A DNA stretch of 64,000 nucleotides, taken from the NCBI GenBank assembly GCA_016219645.1, contig JACRLR010000007.1, forward strand, positions 186,001 to 250,000, written 5' to 3'. Position 1 is the first letter of the stretch. Each line of letters opens with the position of its first letter. The notes below the pieces were generated by a model. That model searched no databases. It saw only the letters and a program-made list of their open reading frames with translations, and had not been told where the DNA came from. The position numbers were made by a program, and so were the translations under genes. This DNA is from Nitrospirota bacterium (GTDB lineage Bacteria > Nitrospirota > Nitrospiria > Nitrospirales > Nitrospiraceae). Below are positions 33,144-42,515 of the stretch, piece by piece.

Positions 33144-34265
33144 ATGAAGCTACCCATACCGAATACCGAACTCCCACCGTCAACCCCAATTCGAAAAGCA
33201 GTTGGGGATTCGCTCGGACTGAGCAAACGCGTTCTTGGAGGCCTCGCCATGTGCGCAGTGGGAATGTTGTCGTCCTGGGCGGCACTGGACGCACATGCTG
33301 TCGTAGCGAACGAGTATAAGTTCAAGCTTCCCTTGGGTTTGGATGAGACCGGCATTAGCATTCCTGCCGATAATCCTATTACGACTCAGAAAGTCGAGTT
33401 AGGCAGGATTCTGTTTTTCGACAAACGATTATCGAACGACAATACGGTTGCCTGCGCAAATTGCCACCTACCGCAATTCGGCTTTACGGACGGTCAACCG
33501 GTCGCCACAGGCATCCGGGGCCAGAAGGGCGGCCGCAGCGCGCCGGCATCCATCAACCGCGTATTCAGCAGCGTGCAATTTTGGGACGGGAGGGCTGCCA
33601 CATTGGAAGATCAATCGATCGGGCCCTTTACGAACCCGATCGAGCATGGCTTTGCCAACTACGAAGTCATGATTACAAAGATGAAGAAGATCCCAGGCTA
33701 CAAAACGATGTTCCTCCAAACCTTCGGCGACGATATCACGATTGAAAATGTCGGCAAGGCCATCGCCAGTTTCCAACGCACCATCCTGTCAGGCAATAGC
33801 CCCGCAGACCGATTTGACCTGGGCGGTGAGACACAGGCCATTTCACCAGCTGCGCAACGGGGCCTCCTCCTGTTCCGGGACAAGGCCCGCTGCACGAAGT
33901 GCCATTCCGGCTTCAACTTCACCGACGAAAAGTTCCACAATCTCGGCATCGGCTGGGACGACAACAAAGTGGACCTTGGCCGGTATCTGGTCACCAAGAA
34001 TGCGGAGGACATCGGCGCATTTAAGACCCCGACCCTGCGGGAGATCAGCAGAACCGCTCCCTATATGCATGACGGCCGCTTCAAGACCCTCGACGATGTC
34101 GTGAACTTTTACAATCAGGGAGGCGTGAAGAACCCGCATCAGGATCCCTTGATCCTCCCGCTTGAACTGACGAAGGAAGAGAAGCAGGATCTCGTGCAGT
34201 TTCTCAAGACCCTGACCGGCGAAGGCTGGAAACACATCGCCGCGCCCACCAAATTCCCAGAGTAG
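33144..34265 (+). CDS. Di-haem cytochrome c peroxidase (CcpA/MauG family)
   Basis: 373 aa. An N-terminal signal/anchor (GLAMCAVGMLSSWAALDAHA) exports it to the periplasm. Two haem c sites: VACANCHLPQFGFTD at about residue 110 and ARCTKCHSGFNFTD at about 252; the TAPYMHDGRFKTLDDVVNFYNQGG block is typical of bacterial CCPs. It reduces H2O2 with cytochrome c electrons, or in MauG relatives oxidises a protein. Convergent with the secretion operon; a hairpin follows its stop. Confidence 0.93.
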   Translation: MKLPIPNTELPPSTPIRKAVGDSLGLSKRVLGGLAMCAVGMLSSWAALDAHAVVANEYKFKLPLGLDETGISIPADNPITTQKVELGRILFFDKRLSNDNTVACANCHLPQFGFTDGQPVATGIRGQKGGRSAPASINRVFSSVQFWDGRAATLEDQSIGPFTNPIEHGFANYEVMITKMKKIPGYKTMFLQTFGDDITIENVGKAIASFQRTILSGNSPADRFDLGGETQAISPAAQRGLLLFRDKARCTKCHSGFNFTDEKFHNLGIGWDDNKVDLGRYLVTKNAEDIGAFKTPTLREISRTAPYMHDGRFKTLDDVVNFYNQGGVKNPHQDPLILPLELTKEEKQDLVQFLKTLTGEGWKHIAAPTKFPE

Positions 34266-34298
34266 AACCGCATCGGCACAGCGGCTTCAGCTCAGATA

Positions 34299-34332
34299 GC
34301 GGCATCAACTCCGGTTGATGCCGCACTCCCTT
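34299..34332 (+). terminator. Hairpin terminator after the cytochrome c peroxidase gene
   Basis: A perfect 10-bp stem GCGGCATCAA/TTGATGCCGC with a CTCCGG loop, then ACTCCCTTTA. The T run is short, so it may be a weak terminator. It lies between the convergent peroxidase gene and the last pseudopilin gene. Confidence 0.65.
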
Positions 34333-34413
34333 TACTGTGAACAGAGCGCCAGAACATTCCGGATAGCGGTGCAACCACAGGTCGGGCCGCTGGCTTGGCT
34401 CGTTCAGCGGCGG

Positions 34414-35052
34414 CTACTTCTCCTTTTCCTCGCCATCGTAAACCGAGCTCTCCGACGAAAGACCGGACGGAGGGGCACCGGCTGCGCCCTGGGTGCCGGG
34501 GGCAGGAACGCCCTGTGCCCCGAATGCATGGACAAACTTCCAGTCCGCATACCGCGGCTTATTCGTGAAGGATTTGTCCGCAGGCTGAAAGTTGCCTGTC
34601 TTGATCGGGGCCTCGTCCGAGAGGCTATACACCCCGATAATACCGCCGTTCGGGAGCCTCACCAGTCCCCATCGTTTCTTTCCAGTGATCGGGTCCGCGT
34701 ATATTTTCCGCAAGTGGCGAACGGTGCCAGGATAGCGCGGATCTTTAAGCAGATCCTCGAGACGGCGCGGGTATTCCTTCTGAGGCCCTTTGGGATTCAG
34801 GTAGTACTGACTGATGGCCGTTCGGAACTGGCCGCCGACAAACAGCAACTCCCGCTCTTTCTGACGGGTTTGCGCAAAGCTCCACACCACTCCTGCCAGG
34901 GCCAGCTGAACCCCGATCAGCGCAACTGCAAGCAGAACCCCGATATAGGTAAACCCCTCCTGCGATCGTATCGACCGGCATCCCCGACAGACCCTCAGCT
35001 GGCGCAAAGCTGGTCCCTTTCGGCCATCACCAGTCACGGTAGGAGCCCCCAC
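34414..35052 (-). CDS. Pseudopilin-like protein lacking Glu5 (GspK-like)
   Basis: Up to 212 aa. A prepilin-type segment lies near residue 33: QEGFTYIGVLLAVALIG, with the Gly-Phe cleavage site but Gly instead of Glu at mature position 5. Loss of Glu5 is a feature of GspK tip pseudopilins. The soluble part has EYPRRLEDLLKDPRYPGTVRHLRKIYADPITGKKRWGLV and a disordered Pro/Gly/Ser tail. Start is uncertain: GTG at 35052 or 35037, both overlapping the preceding gene. Last gene of the secretion operon. Confidence 0.7.
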   Translation of the reverse strand: MGAPTVTGDGRKGPALRQLRVCRGCRSIRSQEGFTYIGVLLAVALIGVQLALAGVVWSFAQTRQKERELLFVGGQFRTAISQYYLNPKGPQKEYPRRLEDLLKDPRYPGTVRHLRKIYADPITGKKRWGLVRLPNGGIIGVYSLSDEAPIKTGNFQPADKSFTNKPRYADWKFVHAFGAQGVPAPGTQGAAGAPPSGLSSESSVYDGEEKEK

Positions 35053-35416
35053 CCGTGGCTGTCCCTTCCGCGCCGCTTTTCACATCGTAGACGCCTCCCT
35101 TCTCAGGATCGTCAGGCGGAATCACACGCCAGCTCTCCGACGTCTCCGTAAGCGGATCGATCGGAATCGCGCGGAGGTATTTCTTCGTGGCCAAATCTTG
35201 GAGTTGGTCCGGATACCTCCCGACGTCGCCGAAATACTTATCCAGCGCGTCCCGCATGATCCAAAGGTTCTCCTTCATGACGACTTCTTTCGATCGTTGG
35301 ACGCTGGAGAAATAGCGGGGCACGGCCAAGGTCAGCAGCGTCGAGATGATGGCCAGGACCACCAGCAGCTCGATCAGCGTAAATCCCTCTGTGCCCTTTC
35401 GATCAACTGGCTTCAT
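35027..35416 (-). CDS. Type II secretion pseudopilin
   Basis: 129 aa from the ATG at 35416. The prepilin peptidase site is EGFTLIELLVVLAIISTLL with Glu at mature position 5, then VPRYFSSVQRSKEVVMKENLWIMRDALDKYFGDVGRYPDQL, a GspG/H-like stem. It ends GGGSYRDW. A 389-aa frame upstream is an artefact covering the previous gene. Processed by a prepilin peptidase not encoded here, it would join the periplasmic pseudopilus. Confidence 0.85.
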   Translation of the reverse strand: MKPVDRKGTEGFTLIELLVVLAIISTLLTLAVPRYFSSVQRSKEVVMKENLWIMRDALDKYFGDVGRYPDQLQDLATKKYLRAIPIDPLTETSESWRVIPPDDPEKGGVYDVKSGAEGTATGGGSYRDW

Positions 35417-35430
35417 TGCATCACGACCCA

Positions 35431-35916
35431 CTACCACTTCGAATAGGGAATGCCGTTCAATCCGATTCCCTTGTTTCGGGAATACACATCGAAAACATCG
35501 TTGCCGGGACTCGGTTCTTCCGCCGGGCTCTCGTAGCTCCGGAGTCCCCAGGTCTCCGCCGCAGGCACGGATGGATCTGGATGTAACGGATCGCGCGGGA
35601 GGCGGCGCAAGTAGATAATGCGCTTCTTCTTCTGACTCGTCTGATCGACGACTCCCTCCGTAAGGTCCTTCAGCGATTTCGGATACCCGGAATCCGTCGT
35701 ACCCTTGGCAATGCGTCCGGCATCGAAATCTCGCCGGTGGACGTCGATCGCCTCGCGGATCTGCAGCAGCGACTGTCTGAGTTCTTGCTCTTTGCTGCGC
35801 TGCGAGACGAGGCTGGCAAGGGGCATGGCGGCCGAAGCCAGCACTCCGACGATCGCCACAGTCATGACCATCTCCACCAGCGTAAAGCCCCGCTCTGCTC
35901 GGATTCGCTCGTTCAT
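35431..35916 (-). CDS. Type II secretion pseudopilin
   Basis: 161 aa, MNERIRAERGFTLVEMVMTVAIVGVLA: a short basic leader, cleavage before Phe, and Glu5. The stem helix runs through RSKEQELRQSLLQIREAIDVHRRDF, and the globular part has GYPKSLKDLTEGV and RIIYLRRLPRDPLHPD, then ETWGLRSYESPAEEPSPGNDVFDVYS. It overlaps the end of gspD by 4 bp (ATGA) and precedes the next pseudopilin by 14 bp. Confidence 0.87.
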   Translation of the reverse strand: MNERIRAERGFTLVEMVMTVAIVGVLASAAMPLASLVSQRSKEQELRQSLLQIREAIDVHRRDFDAGRIAKGTTDSGYPKSLKDLTEGVVDQTSQKKKRIIYLRRLPRDPLHPDPSVPAAETWGLRSYESPAEEPSPGNDVFDVYSRNKGIGLNGIPYSKW

Positions 35917-38069
35917 GGAGCCTGTCCCGCGCTTTCTGTTCCTTCAGCCGGAATCGGCTCATTTTTAGCCGGAACTTCTTTAGCCGGAACCTCTGAGGCA
36001 TCTTCGGCGGCGCCTTTTTTCGTTCCTTCCGAGTCCGTAGCAGGGGGAGACTCATTTCGAGCCGGGCTTTCAGGAGGACTTCCAGCCGCGGGAGGCACAG
36101 TGACTGCCTTACGGCCGTTGGCTCTCTTCCCGCCAACCGGGACTGTGGCAGAAGTCGGCTCATTTTGGGCTGCGCCCTCGGAAGGATTTCCAACAACGGC
36201 AGGCCCCACCGTCACAGCAGCAGGCAGCCCGGCGGTCCCCCTCGTGTCCACGATGGCCCTGCGCTCGTTGTCACCGATCTTGACCGTCAAGGGATTGCCT
36301 CGCGAGCTTTCTGTGCCGTACAAAATTTCCGACGACGCACTATTGGGGCGCTTGCCGTGTCGGATGACATGGGGTGTGATCGACAACGCAATTTCCACTT
36401 TATTCTTATCACTCTTGTTAGACGAGAAGAGCCGCCCGAGGACCGGAAAACTACTGAGCCCCGGCACCTTGCTGGCCGTCTCACGTTCAGCGTCGCTGAT
36501 CAGCCCTGCCAGGATTTGGGTTTCGCCATCCCGCAATCGCAACACGGTCGAGGCCGACCGCGTGCCGACCTGATAGGACAAGCTTGTCCCCTGCTGGACC
36601 TCTTTGACAATGTTACTGATTTCCAGGTTTATCTTCATGGACACTTCGTCGTCCCGATAGATTGTCGGCTCCACATCGAATTTCAACCCGATATCGAGGT
36701 ACGTCACACTGCCGGTCACCACACTGCCGGTTCCGCCGATGATCGGCGTCACCGCGTTTGTGAAGACAGGAACACGTTCTCCGATGTGAACCTTGGCCTT
36801 TTCGTAATTCCTCGCTCTGATCCGCGGGCTGGAGAGGATATTGACATTGGAGTCTTCCCTTTTAAGATTAATTGTCGCTGCGAGACTCGATATACCTGTG
36901 TGCGGCCGATCGAATATGAGACTCTGGAGTGTCTGGACCGCCGCAGTTCCTGTGGCCCCGACGGGGCCGAGAATGTTGAGGTTGACCTGGTTGGGATACT
37001 TGATACCGATCTCTTGCAGCTTTGAGCGCGCGATCTCCACGATATCCACTTCCATCATGACTTCCGAATCCTCCAGGTCGAGTGAAAGGAGGAGCTTCTC
37101 GGCCATGCGGACCACCTCCGGCGTATCCCTCATCACGAGCAACCTCGCATGCTCGTCGATGAACAGGGACTTGGTGTCCAGCATCACCTTCAGCAGGCTC
37201 ATCGCCTGCTTCGGGTCCGCGTTCGTGAGGTGGAAGGATTTGACCATCTGCTCTTCGTAGCGCCGGCGTTTGTCCGGCGTGTCGGGATAAATCAAGAGGA
37301 TGTTATCGGCCAAGATTTTCTTCTCCAGTGTATGCTGGGCGAGCACCATGTCCAGCGCCGACTCGATCAGCATATCCTTGACAAAAATGTTCGTCTTGGC
37401 ATCGCTCTTCACGTCTTTGTCGAGCACGAAATTGATACCGCTGGTGCGCGAGAGCGCCTCGAAGACCATGCCCAACGGGGACTCGCGGAACTGCAGCACA
37501 GCGATTCGATCCGCCTTCAAGAGCAACTTCGGCTTGACCGGCTCGGGAGGCGGGCTTTGCGAGAGAATACGGTCCAGCATCTGTTTCGCTTCGAAGTTGC
37601 TCGGGTCTGTGCCCAAGATATGCTCCAGTTGCGCCTGAGCTTCCTTGAGCTCATTGTGGTCGATCAGATCCTTGGCCATTCGGATCTCGAGCTGGTTCAT
37701 TTCCGCATTCTTTGTCGACTCAAGGCCTGCCATCGCTTGCTCATTGGCTTTATCCAGTTCCAGCACATGCTCATAGATCCGGCGAGCCCCCGCGAAGTCC
37801 GAAGCAAGGCGGGCTGCATCCGCTTCCTGAAGAACGCGCTGGACGACATATTTTCGCGTCATGCGCAACTGGGTCTTCATAAATGCGCTATCCGGGTCTT
37901 TTCGCACCGCGTCCTCGATCTTAGCCAGCCCGACATCCAAACGCCCGGCGTTGATGTCCGACATCCCCTCGTTGAATAGCTGGGTGGCGCTGCAGCCGGC
38001 GAGCCAACTCGCGAGGAACGCACAGCCGAGTATGCGTGTCCAGAACGTGCCACGAGTAGAGAGTGTCAT
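35913..38069 (-). CDS. gspD: Type II secretion secretin with N-terminal TPR region
   Basis: 718 aa. A lipoprotein signal (LGCAFLASWLAGC) anchors it. Residues about 30-170 form TPR-like repeats, followed by an STN/N0-like domain (IAVLQFRESPLGMVFEALSRTSGINFVLDKDV), N1-type domains (HLTNADPKQAMSLLKVML), then the secretin core (NVNILSSPRIRARNYEKAKVHIGERVPVF) and signature VPGLSSFPVLGRLFSSN. A 130-residue Pro/Ala/Glu-rich tail is extra. Forms the outer-membrane export pore. The TPR front end is found in MshL/PilQ-like and Geobacter-type secretins rather than classical GspD. Confidence 0.93.
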   Translation of the reverse strand: MTLSTRGTFWTRILGCAFLASWLAGCSATQLFNEGMSDINAGRLDVGLAKIEDAVRKDPDSAFMKTQLRMTRKYVVQRVLQEADAARLASDFAGARRIYEHVLELDKANEQAMAGLESTKNAEMNQLEIRMAKDLIDHNELKEAQAQLEHILGTDPSNFEAKQMLDRILSQSPPPEPVKPKLLLKADRIAVLQFRESPLGMVFEALSRTSGINFVLDKDVKSDAKTNIFVKDMLIESALDMVLAQHTLEKKILADNILLIYPDTPDKRRRYEEQMVKSFHLTNADPKQAMSLLKVMLDTKSLFIDEHARLLVMRDTPEVVRMAEKLLLSLDLEDSEVMMEVDIVEIARSKLQEIGIKYPNQVNLNILGPVGATGTAAVQTLQSLIFDRPHTGISSLAATINLKREDSNVNILSSPRIRARNYEKAKVHIGERVPVFTNAVTPIIGGTGSVVTGSVTYLDIGLKFDVEPTIYRDDEVSMKINLEISNIVKEVQQGTSLSYQVGTRSASTVLRLRDGETQILAGLISDAERETASKVPGLSSFPVLGRLFSSNKSDKNKVEIALSITPHVIRHGKRPNSASSEILYGTESSRGNPLTVKIGDNERRAIVDTRGTAGLPAAVTVGPAVVGNPSEGAAQNEPTSATVPVGGKRANGRKAVTVPPAAGSPPESPARNESPPATDSEGTKKGAAEDASEVPAKEVPAKNEPIPAEGTESAGQAP

Positions 38070-38665
38070 GTTGCAGACCCCATGCTAATGGTTTGCTTGC
38101 GATCCAACGGCAGGTAGGTGAAGTTCAGTTGCCCCCCCTCCTCGCCGTCGATGGAATACAGGGAGTCGAGGGTTTCTCCGACCTCAACGGTGTACAGTTT
38201 GTTATCCTTGATCAGAAAATAGATCGTCTGCCCGGACGGGTGCCGCTGGACTCCGGCAAATTTGAACGGGAAGGGCGGAGTCGGAATCACGACAGGCGGC
38301 GGCAGGTCTACCACGATCGGTTCAGCCGGCATGTCTGGGATCAGCTCAACGATCACAGAACTTGGCGGCAGAGAGCGATGCGGGGTCGCGGATTGCGATC
38401 CGGCCTTTTTTGATTTCCCCTTCGCGCGGGGCTCGTCCTGTTGAGAAGGGGAAGAAGATAATGGGGACGAGCTCTCCTTTCTCATGCCGTCTGGAAACAT
38501 ATCGTACACACCCTTCCCGGTCACTCGCTGATTTAACTTGCTGAGATCGAGACCGAGATTCCCCTGAGGACTTGCCGTCTGGCTGCCTGCGGACCCGACG
38601 GCAGCCTCCAGGAGGATCACCAGGATGGAAGCGAGCATCACGTATGTTGACGCGGAGGCAACCAT
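38066..38665 (-). CDS. PilP/GspC-like inner-membrane periplasmic protein
   Basis: 199 aa. One N-terminal membrane helix (VMLASILVILLEAAVGSAG), a disordered Ser/Lys/Pro linker, then a small beta domain: PFKFAGVQRHPSGQTIYFLIKDNKLYTVEVGETLDSLYSIDG. This FAGV...GxxxYFLI...VxxGxxLD layout resembles the HR domain of GspC and PilP, which contacts the secretin's N0 domain. Its place between the PilO-like gene and gspD supports that role. It overlaps both neighbours at start and stop. Confidence 0.75.
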   Translation of the reverse strand: MVASASTYVMLASILVILLEAAVGSAGSQTASPQGNLGLDLSKLNQRVTGKGVYDMFPDGMRKESSSPLSSSPSQQDEPRAKGKSKKAGSQSATPHRSLPPSSVIVELIPDMPAEPIVVDLPPPVVIPTPPFPFKFAGVQRHPSGQTIYFLIKDNKLYTVEVGETLDSLYSIDGEEGGQLNFTYLPLDRKQTISMGSAT

Positions 38666-39453
38666 CAGCTGTCTCTCCGTAAAAATAGCGTGAAGCTGAC
38701 CGTCGTCTTTGCCTGAGCACCGCCCATCATATTCTTCTCAACATCCACCTTTGCGAGAGCCGCACTGGGAACCTCGGCCAGCACCGCCCTCAGGAACTGG
38801 CGTACGTTTGGATAGGGGCCAACCAATGGCAACGCGGCTTCATAGCGAATCAGACGGCCTGAATGGTCGTCGATCACATGATAATGGCCGGCCTGTAACA
38901 CCAGACGCTGCTTTTCCGCCAATTGATTGATCTTCCGCAACGTCTCCGGGACTTCCTTGGCGGGAGGGAAAATGGCATAGAAGTCAGACAGTTGTTCTTT
39001 GGGAGTGCGGGGAGCCACAGCAGGGGCTGCACCAGGTCTCTGGACACGCACCAGAGATGCATCGAGTTCTTCCAATATCTGCGCCTGTTCTGCCTCCATG
39101 GTGAGTACGGCAGACAGGTACAACATCACCGCAAATGCGCAGAGGCCCAGGCCGACAGTGCCCGAAACACCCAATCGCTGCACCCACAGCTTGAGAGCCC
39201 ATCCCATGTGCGCCACTGACGGCACAGGTCGCTTGGTCTTGGAACGCTGTCCCAAGAGTGTAGGAACCCACCTGGGCTGCGCTCCAGACAGCTGGTCTCG
39301 TGTGGCTTCTTTGAGAGACGTCATCCGACCGGCCAGGATCTCGATCCAATGAATCGGCAGCCGGCGTAGAACGCGAGCCTTCCGGGCCTGCGGCGCAGGG
39401 TCGGTGGCTGCCGATGCAGCCCCTGTCGATCTAAGGAAGCCGCCGAAGTTCAT
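38665..39453 (-). CDS. PilO/GspM-like inner-membrane protein
   Basis: 262 aa from the ATG at 39453, which overlaps the upstream stop (ATGA). A cytoplasmic N-terminus (about 110 residues), a membrane helix (GTVGLGLCAFAVMLYLSAVL), a coiled coil, then a ferredoxin-like periplasmic domain: FYAIFPPAKEVPETLRKINQLAEKQRLVL and YEAALPLVGPYPNVRQFLRAVL. This matches PilO, here with a longer cytoplasmic part. The 470-aa frame extending upstream to 40077 is a shadow of the two preceding genes. Confidence 0.8.
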   Translation of the reverse strand: MNFGGFLRSTGAASAATDPAPQARKARVLRRLPIHWIEILAGRMTSLKEATRDQLSGAQPRWVPTLLGQRSKTKRPVPSVAHMGWALKLWVQRLGVSGTVGLGLCAFAVMLYLSAVLTMEAEQAQILEELDASLVRVQRPGAAPAVAPRTPKEQLSDFYAIFPPAKEVPETLRKINQLAEKQRLVLQAGHYHVIDDHSGRLIRYEAALPLVGPYPNVRQFLRAVLAEVPSAALAKVDVEKNMMGGAQAKTTVSFTLFLRRDS

Positions 39454-39995
39454 GTTCGCACTCTCCACTCTGCCACGATAGAAAACCGCACCGGCTTCCC
39501 GTGATCCTTGTCTTCCCTCTGGTGGCGGCTGAGATAGGCATGATCGATGATCTCGAATTCCGTCAACTGCGTCACGAAGTCCAACAACACATCGAAGTCG
39601 GCCGATCGTCCATCGATCACCACTCGCTGCTCGCCGACGTCCGGATGGATGGCCATGAGGGCGATTTGATCGCTGTGCCGGCCCCACACCTCTTCTACCG
39701 CGATGAAGAGCGGATCCCACGGAATGGTGAGTTGTCCCAACACGGTTTGGGATTCCTTGATGTCGGCGCGAAACGTCTTGAGCTCCTCCGTCAACTTTTC
39801 CTTTCCCACGCGCTCCCGGCCCGTCTGTTGCCTGACTTCCTCGATTTTCTCCATCACAAGGGCAGTTTCTTCCGAGAGATACCAGTAGTACGATCCGGTC
39901 ACCGTGACGAGAAACAGGCCGAAGCCCAGCCAGGCAGCTCCCTGTCTGGTCCACCACACTGCCCGGTTGGTATAGTCGAGTCTTAAAGGATGCAT
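39450..39995 (-). CDS. PilN-like inner-membrane assembly protein
   Basis: 181 aa. Short cytoplasmic LRLDYTNRAVWWTRQ, one membrane helix (GAAWLGFGLFLVTVTGSYYWYL), coiled coil (EEVRQQTGRERVGKEKLTEEL), and periplasmic domain with WDPLFIAVEEVWGRHSDQIALMAIHPDVG and DFDVLLDFVTQLTEF. The first-residue pattern (RLDY) is a degenerate form of the PilN motif that binds PilM. It overlaps the upstream PilM/GspL-like gene by 13 bp. Confidence 0.8.
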   Translation of the reverse strand: MHPLRLDYTNRAVWWTRQGAAWLGFGLFLVTVTGSYYWYLSEETALVMEKIEEVRQQTGRERVGKEKLTEELKTFRADIKESQTVLGQLTIPWDPLFIAVEEVWGRHSDQIALMAIHPDVGEQRVVIDGRSADFDVLLDFVTQLTEFEIIDHAYLSRHQREDKDHGKPVRFSIVAEWRVRT

Positions 39996-40837
39996 GAGAA
40001 ATGGCTCGCCTCCTCAACCACCTGAGGGCATACGTCAGGCGCCCTCTTCCTGTTGCTGTTGCGATCGTGTTCAACAAGAAATCTCACGGGAAGTCCCAGG
40101 GACGTCGACTCGGTTCCCACACGGGAAGGCGCCAAGAGATACAGGGCGCCGGCCGCGGCGGACTCCTCGCCGATCAGTTGCTCCCTCGAAAGCCAGAGAG
40201 AGAGTTCCGATGCCCAGTCGCCCTGTGTCCGCCAACGCCTCAGCGCAACCCAGCGGTCGCGGCCCAGGAGGGCTCCGCACAGCATGCCGCTCTCGACAGT
40301 CACAAACCACTGAACCTCTTCCCGAAAGTGCTGCTGCCAACGGTTGAACGATGCCATGAGCAGCGGTTCCACACTCAAGAGCTTCATGTGGCTCGCCGCC
40401 GCCGCCAGGGACACCCGGGTCACGAGAGACTCGTCCAGCGCGCTGGCGACATGAGATTCGCCGGGCCTGTTGAGGCTCATCCGGATCGCCCAGTTCTTGG
40501 CAACCGGACCATGGGTCACAGCAAAGTGGCGCCGGGCGAGCACCAGATGCTCCTTCTCGTTGCTCAAGTCGTCGCTCCAGGGCACCAGAACATAGCGTAC
40601 GAAATGGTTGGAGAGGATGATCCGGAGTGACGCTCCCCGCCACTGGGGATTGGCCTTTAGGTGGCTCTCCAGCGCGGCGGCAGCCGACTCCCAACCGGCG
40701 GAACCCTCGGACGAGCCGGACACAGGGACTGTGATCGTCGTCATCGGTGCCGGGCGCAAGCCGCGGGGCCTGTGCCCCACCAGCAACCGGTCCGGGCCCA
40801 GGAAGATGCTGACCTGGTCAGCCCACAAAGGTAACAC
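39983..40837 (-). CDS. PilM/GspL-like actin-fold cytoplasmic protein
   Basis: 284 aa from a GTG at 40837 that overlaps gspE by 20 bp. Segments ADQVSIFLGPDRLLVGHRP and RGASLRIILSNHFVRYVLVPWS are as in GspL cytoplasmic domains; VSLAAAASHMKLLSVEPLLMASFNRW and WFVTVESGMLCGALLGRDRWVALRRW follow. GspL normally carries its own membrane segment and periplasmic domain; here these are separate (PilN-like gene), the type IV pilus-style split. Its partner would be the GspE ATPase. Confidence 0.78.
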   Translation of the reverse strand: MLPLWADQVSIFLGPDRLLVGHRPRGLRPAPMTTITVPVSGSSEGSAGWESAAAALESHLKANPQWRGASLRIILSNHFVRYVLVPWSDDLSNEKEHLVLARRHFAVTHGPVAKNWAIRMSLNRPGESHVASALDESLVTRVSLAAAASHMKLLSVEPLLMASFNRWQQHFREEVQWFVTVESGMLCGALLGRDRWVALRRWRTQGDWASELSLWLSREQLIGEESAAAGALYLLAPSRVGTESTSLGLPVRFLVEHDRNSNRKRAPDVCPQVVEEASHFSCIL

Positions 40838-42515
40838 GGTTGATCTCCTCCAACGTGGTGATGCCGTGACGAACGAGATCCATGGCAGAGTCCCGGAGAA
40901 AACGAGTACCGGTTGCCCGCGCCGTATCTTTGATCCGGCGGATTGGTTCTTTCGCGATGATCTGCTCGCGGATCTCGTCGGTGAGCAACAGCACCTCTGC
41001 GATGGCCCTGCGCCCTTTGTATCCGGTGCCGTAACAGTCTTTGCATCCGCGGCCGGTTTGAAAGTTGAAGCCCGCTGTCTCCGCGTCGGCCAGCCGTGAC
41101 GCGGCCAGAAGTTTGCTGTCAGGACGGTAGGGCTCGATGCAATGGGGACAGAGGATGCGCAAGAGACGTTGTGCGATGACCCCGTTCAACGCCGAGACGA
41201 AATTATAGGGCTCCACGCCCATGTGGATGAAGCGCCCGATAATGTCCAGCACGTTGTTGGCATGGACCGTCGCCAAGACCAGGTGTCCTGTGAGCGCTGA
41301 CTGGACGGCAATCTGAGCGGTTTCCGAATCCCGGATTTCCCCAACCATGATCTTGTCCGGGTCATGGCGCAGGATCGAACGCAGGCCGCGGGAGAAGGTC
41401 AAGCCCTTCTTTTCGTTGACGGGAATCTGCAGTATCCCCGGCAGCTGATATTCCACCGGATCTTCGATCGTGATGATTTTGTCCTTGCCCTGGTTCAGCT
41501 CATTGAGCACGGCGTAGAGAGAGGTCGTTTTCCCGCTCCCGGTCGGGCCTGTGACCAACATCAAGCCGTAGGGCTCGGAGGCAAGCCCGCGGATCTGGGT
41601 GACCGTCCGCTCGTCGAAACCGATCATATCCAGCCGGAGCCCCTGACTCTGCTGCGATAAAGACTGCTTGTCCAGAATACGAATCACCGAGTCCTCTCCA
41701 TGGATGCTGGGCATCACCGACACCCGGAAATCCACCGCGCGGCCCAGGACGGCCAGCTTGAAGCGTCCGTCTTGGGGAATCCGGCGTTCCGAGATGTCCA
41801 GTTCCGACATCACCTTGATGCGAGAGATCGCCTGCTCGGCCATTTCCTTCCCCTCCACCACCTTTACTTTCAAGAGCACCCCGTCGATGCGATACTTGAT
41901 CGTGAGGTCCGAGGTTCCCGCTTCAAGATGGATGTCGCTGGCGCCGAGCTTGAACGCATCATAGATCGTCGAATGCACCAGCTTGACCACGGGGCTGGTC
42001 CCCTCACTGATCGATTTGATCGAGAGATCCTCGATAGCCTCGGACACCCGGCGCCGCTCCGGATCGAGCTCGAGGACGTCATCCATCGCGCGGGCTCCTG
42101 CCTCATACTTTGCAAACATCGCCAGCAGCGTGACACGATGGACCAGGACCCACCGAGCGGATTCCCGTAGCTGTTCATTCGCCCAGGCCTGTCTGGCCGG
42201 ATCGAACGGATCGCAAAACGCCACACAGAGCAGGCCCTGTTCGTCGTGGAACGGCAGGCATTCATGCGCGACCGTCTCGGGATAGGAAATCCTGCTGAAA
42301 TCCGCCTCGCAGGCTTGGAGGGCCTCATGGCTCAAAAACGGGTAGTGCAGGGTCGCGGCCAGTTTCTCGGCAAACTCGTCGTGGTTCAGCTGAAACTGAT
42401 CGTCCAGCGCCTCGATCACCCGCCGCTTCGCGCGAACAGCATCGGCCTTGGCGAGCGCCAGTTCGCCAAGCGAGAACACATCCTTGGCGCCGATGGCCTG
42501 TTCAGTCCGGCTCAT
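40818..42515 (-). CDS. gspE: Type II secretion ATPase
   Basis: 565 aa. An N-terminal MshEN/GspE-N region (FAEKLAATLHYPFLSHEAL), then the core: ASDIHLEAG, Walker A GPTGSGKTTSLYAVLNELN, Asp box ITIEDPVEYQLPGI, Walker B LRHDPDKIMVGEIRDSETA, His box TGHLVLATVHANN. The C-terminal zinc module has LCPHC and GCKDCYGTGYKGR. It powers pseudopilus assembly at the inner membrane. Starts in an ATGA overlap with gspF. Confidence 0.96.
   Translation of the reverse strand: MSRTEQAIGAKDVFSLGELALAKADAVRAKRRVIEALDDQFQLNHDEFAEKLAATLHYPFLSHEALQACEADFSRISYPETVAHECLPFHDEQGLLCVAFCDPFDPARQAWANEQLRESARWVLVHRVTLLAMFAKYEAGARAMDDVLELDPERRRVSEAIEDLSIKSISEGTSPVVKLVHSTIYDAFKLGASDIHLEAGTSDLTIKYRIDGVLLKVKVVEGKEMAEQAISRIKVMSELDISERRIPQDGRFKLAVLGRAVDFRVSVMPSIHGEDSVIRILDKQSLSQQSQGLRLDMIGFDERTVTQIRGLASEPYGLMLVTGPTGSGKTTSLYAVLNELNQGKDKIITIEDPVEYQLPGILQIPVNEKKGLTFSRGLRSILRHDPDKIMVGEIRDSETAQIAVQSALTGHLVLATVHANNVLDIIGRFIHMGVEPYNFVSALNGVIAQRLLRILCPHCIEPYRPDSKLLAASRLADAETAGFNFQTGRGCKDCYGTGYKGRRAIAEVLLLTDEIREQIIAKEPIRRIKDTARATGTRFLRDSAMDLVRHGITTLEEINRVTFVG

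Noticed and set aside
35027-36196. A 389-aa reading of the second pseudopilin.
   Set aside because: Its first 260 residues are a shadow of gspD and the first pseudopilin, rich in Arg/Pro. The prepilin leader begins at 35416.
38665-40077. A 470-aa reading of the PilO-like gene.
   Set aside because: The first 208 residues are out of frame with, and overlap, the PilN- and PilM-like genes. The ATG at 39453 in an ATGA overlap is the natural start.
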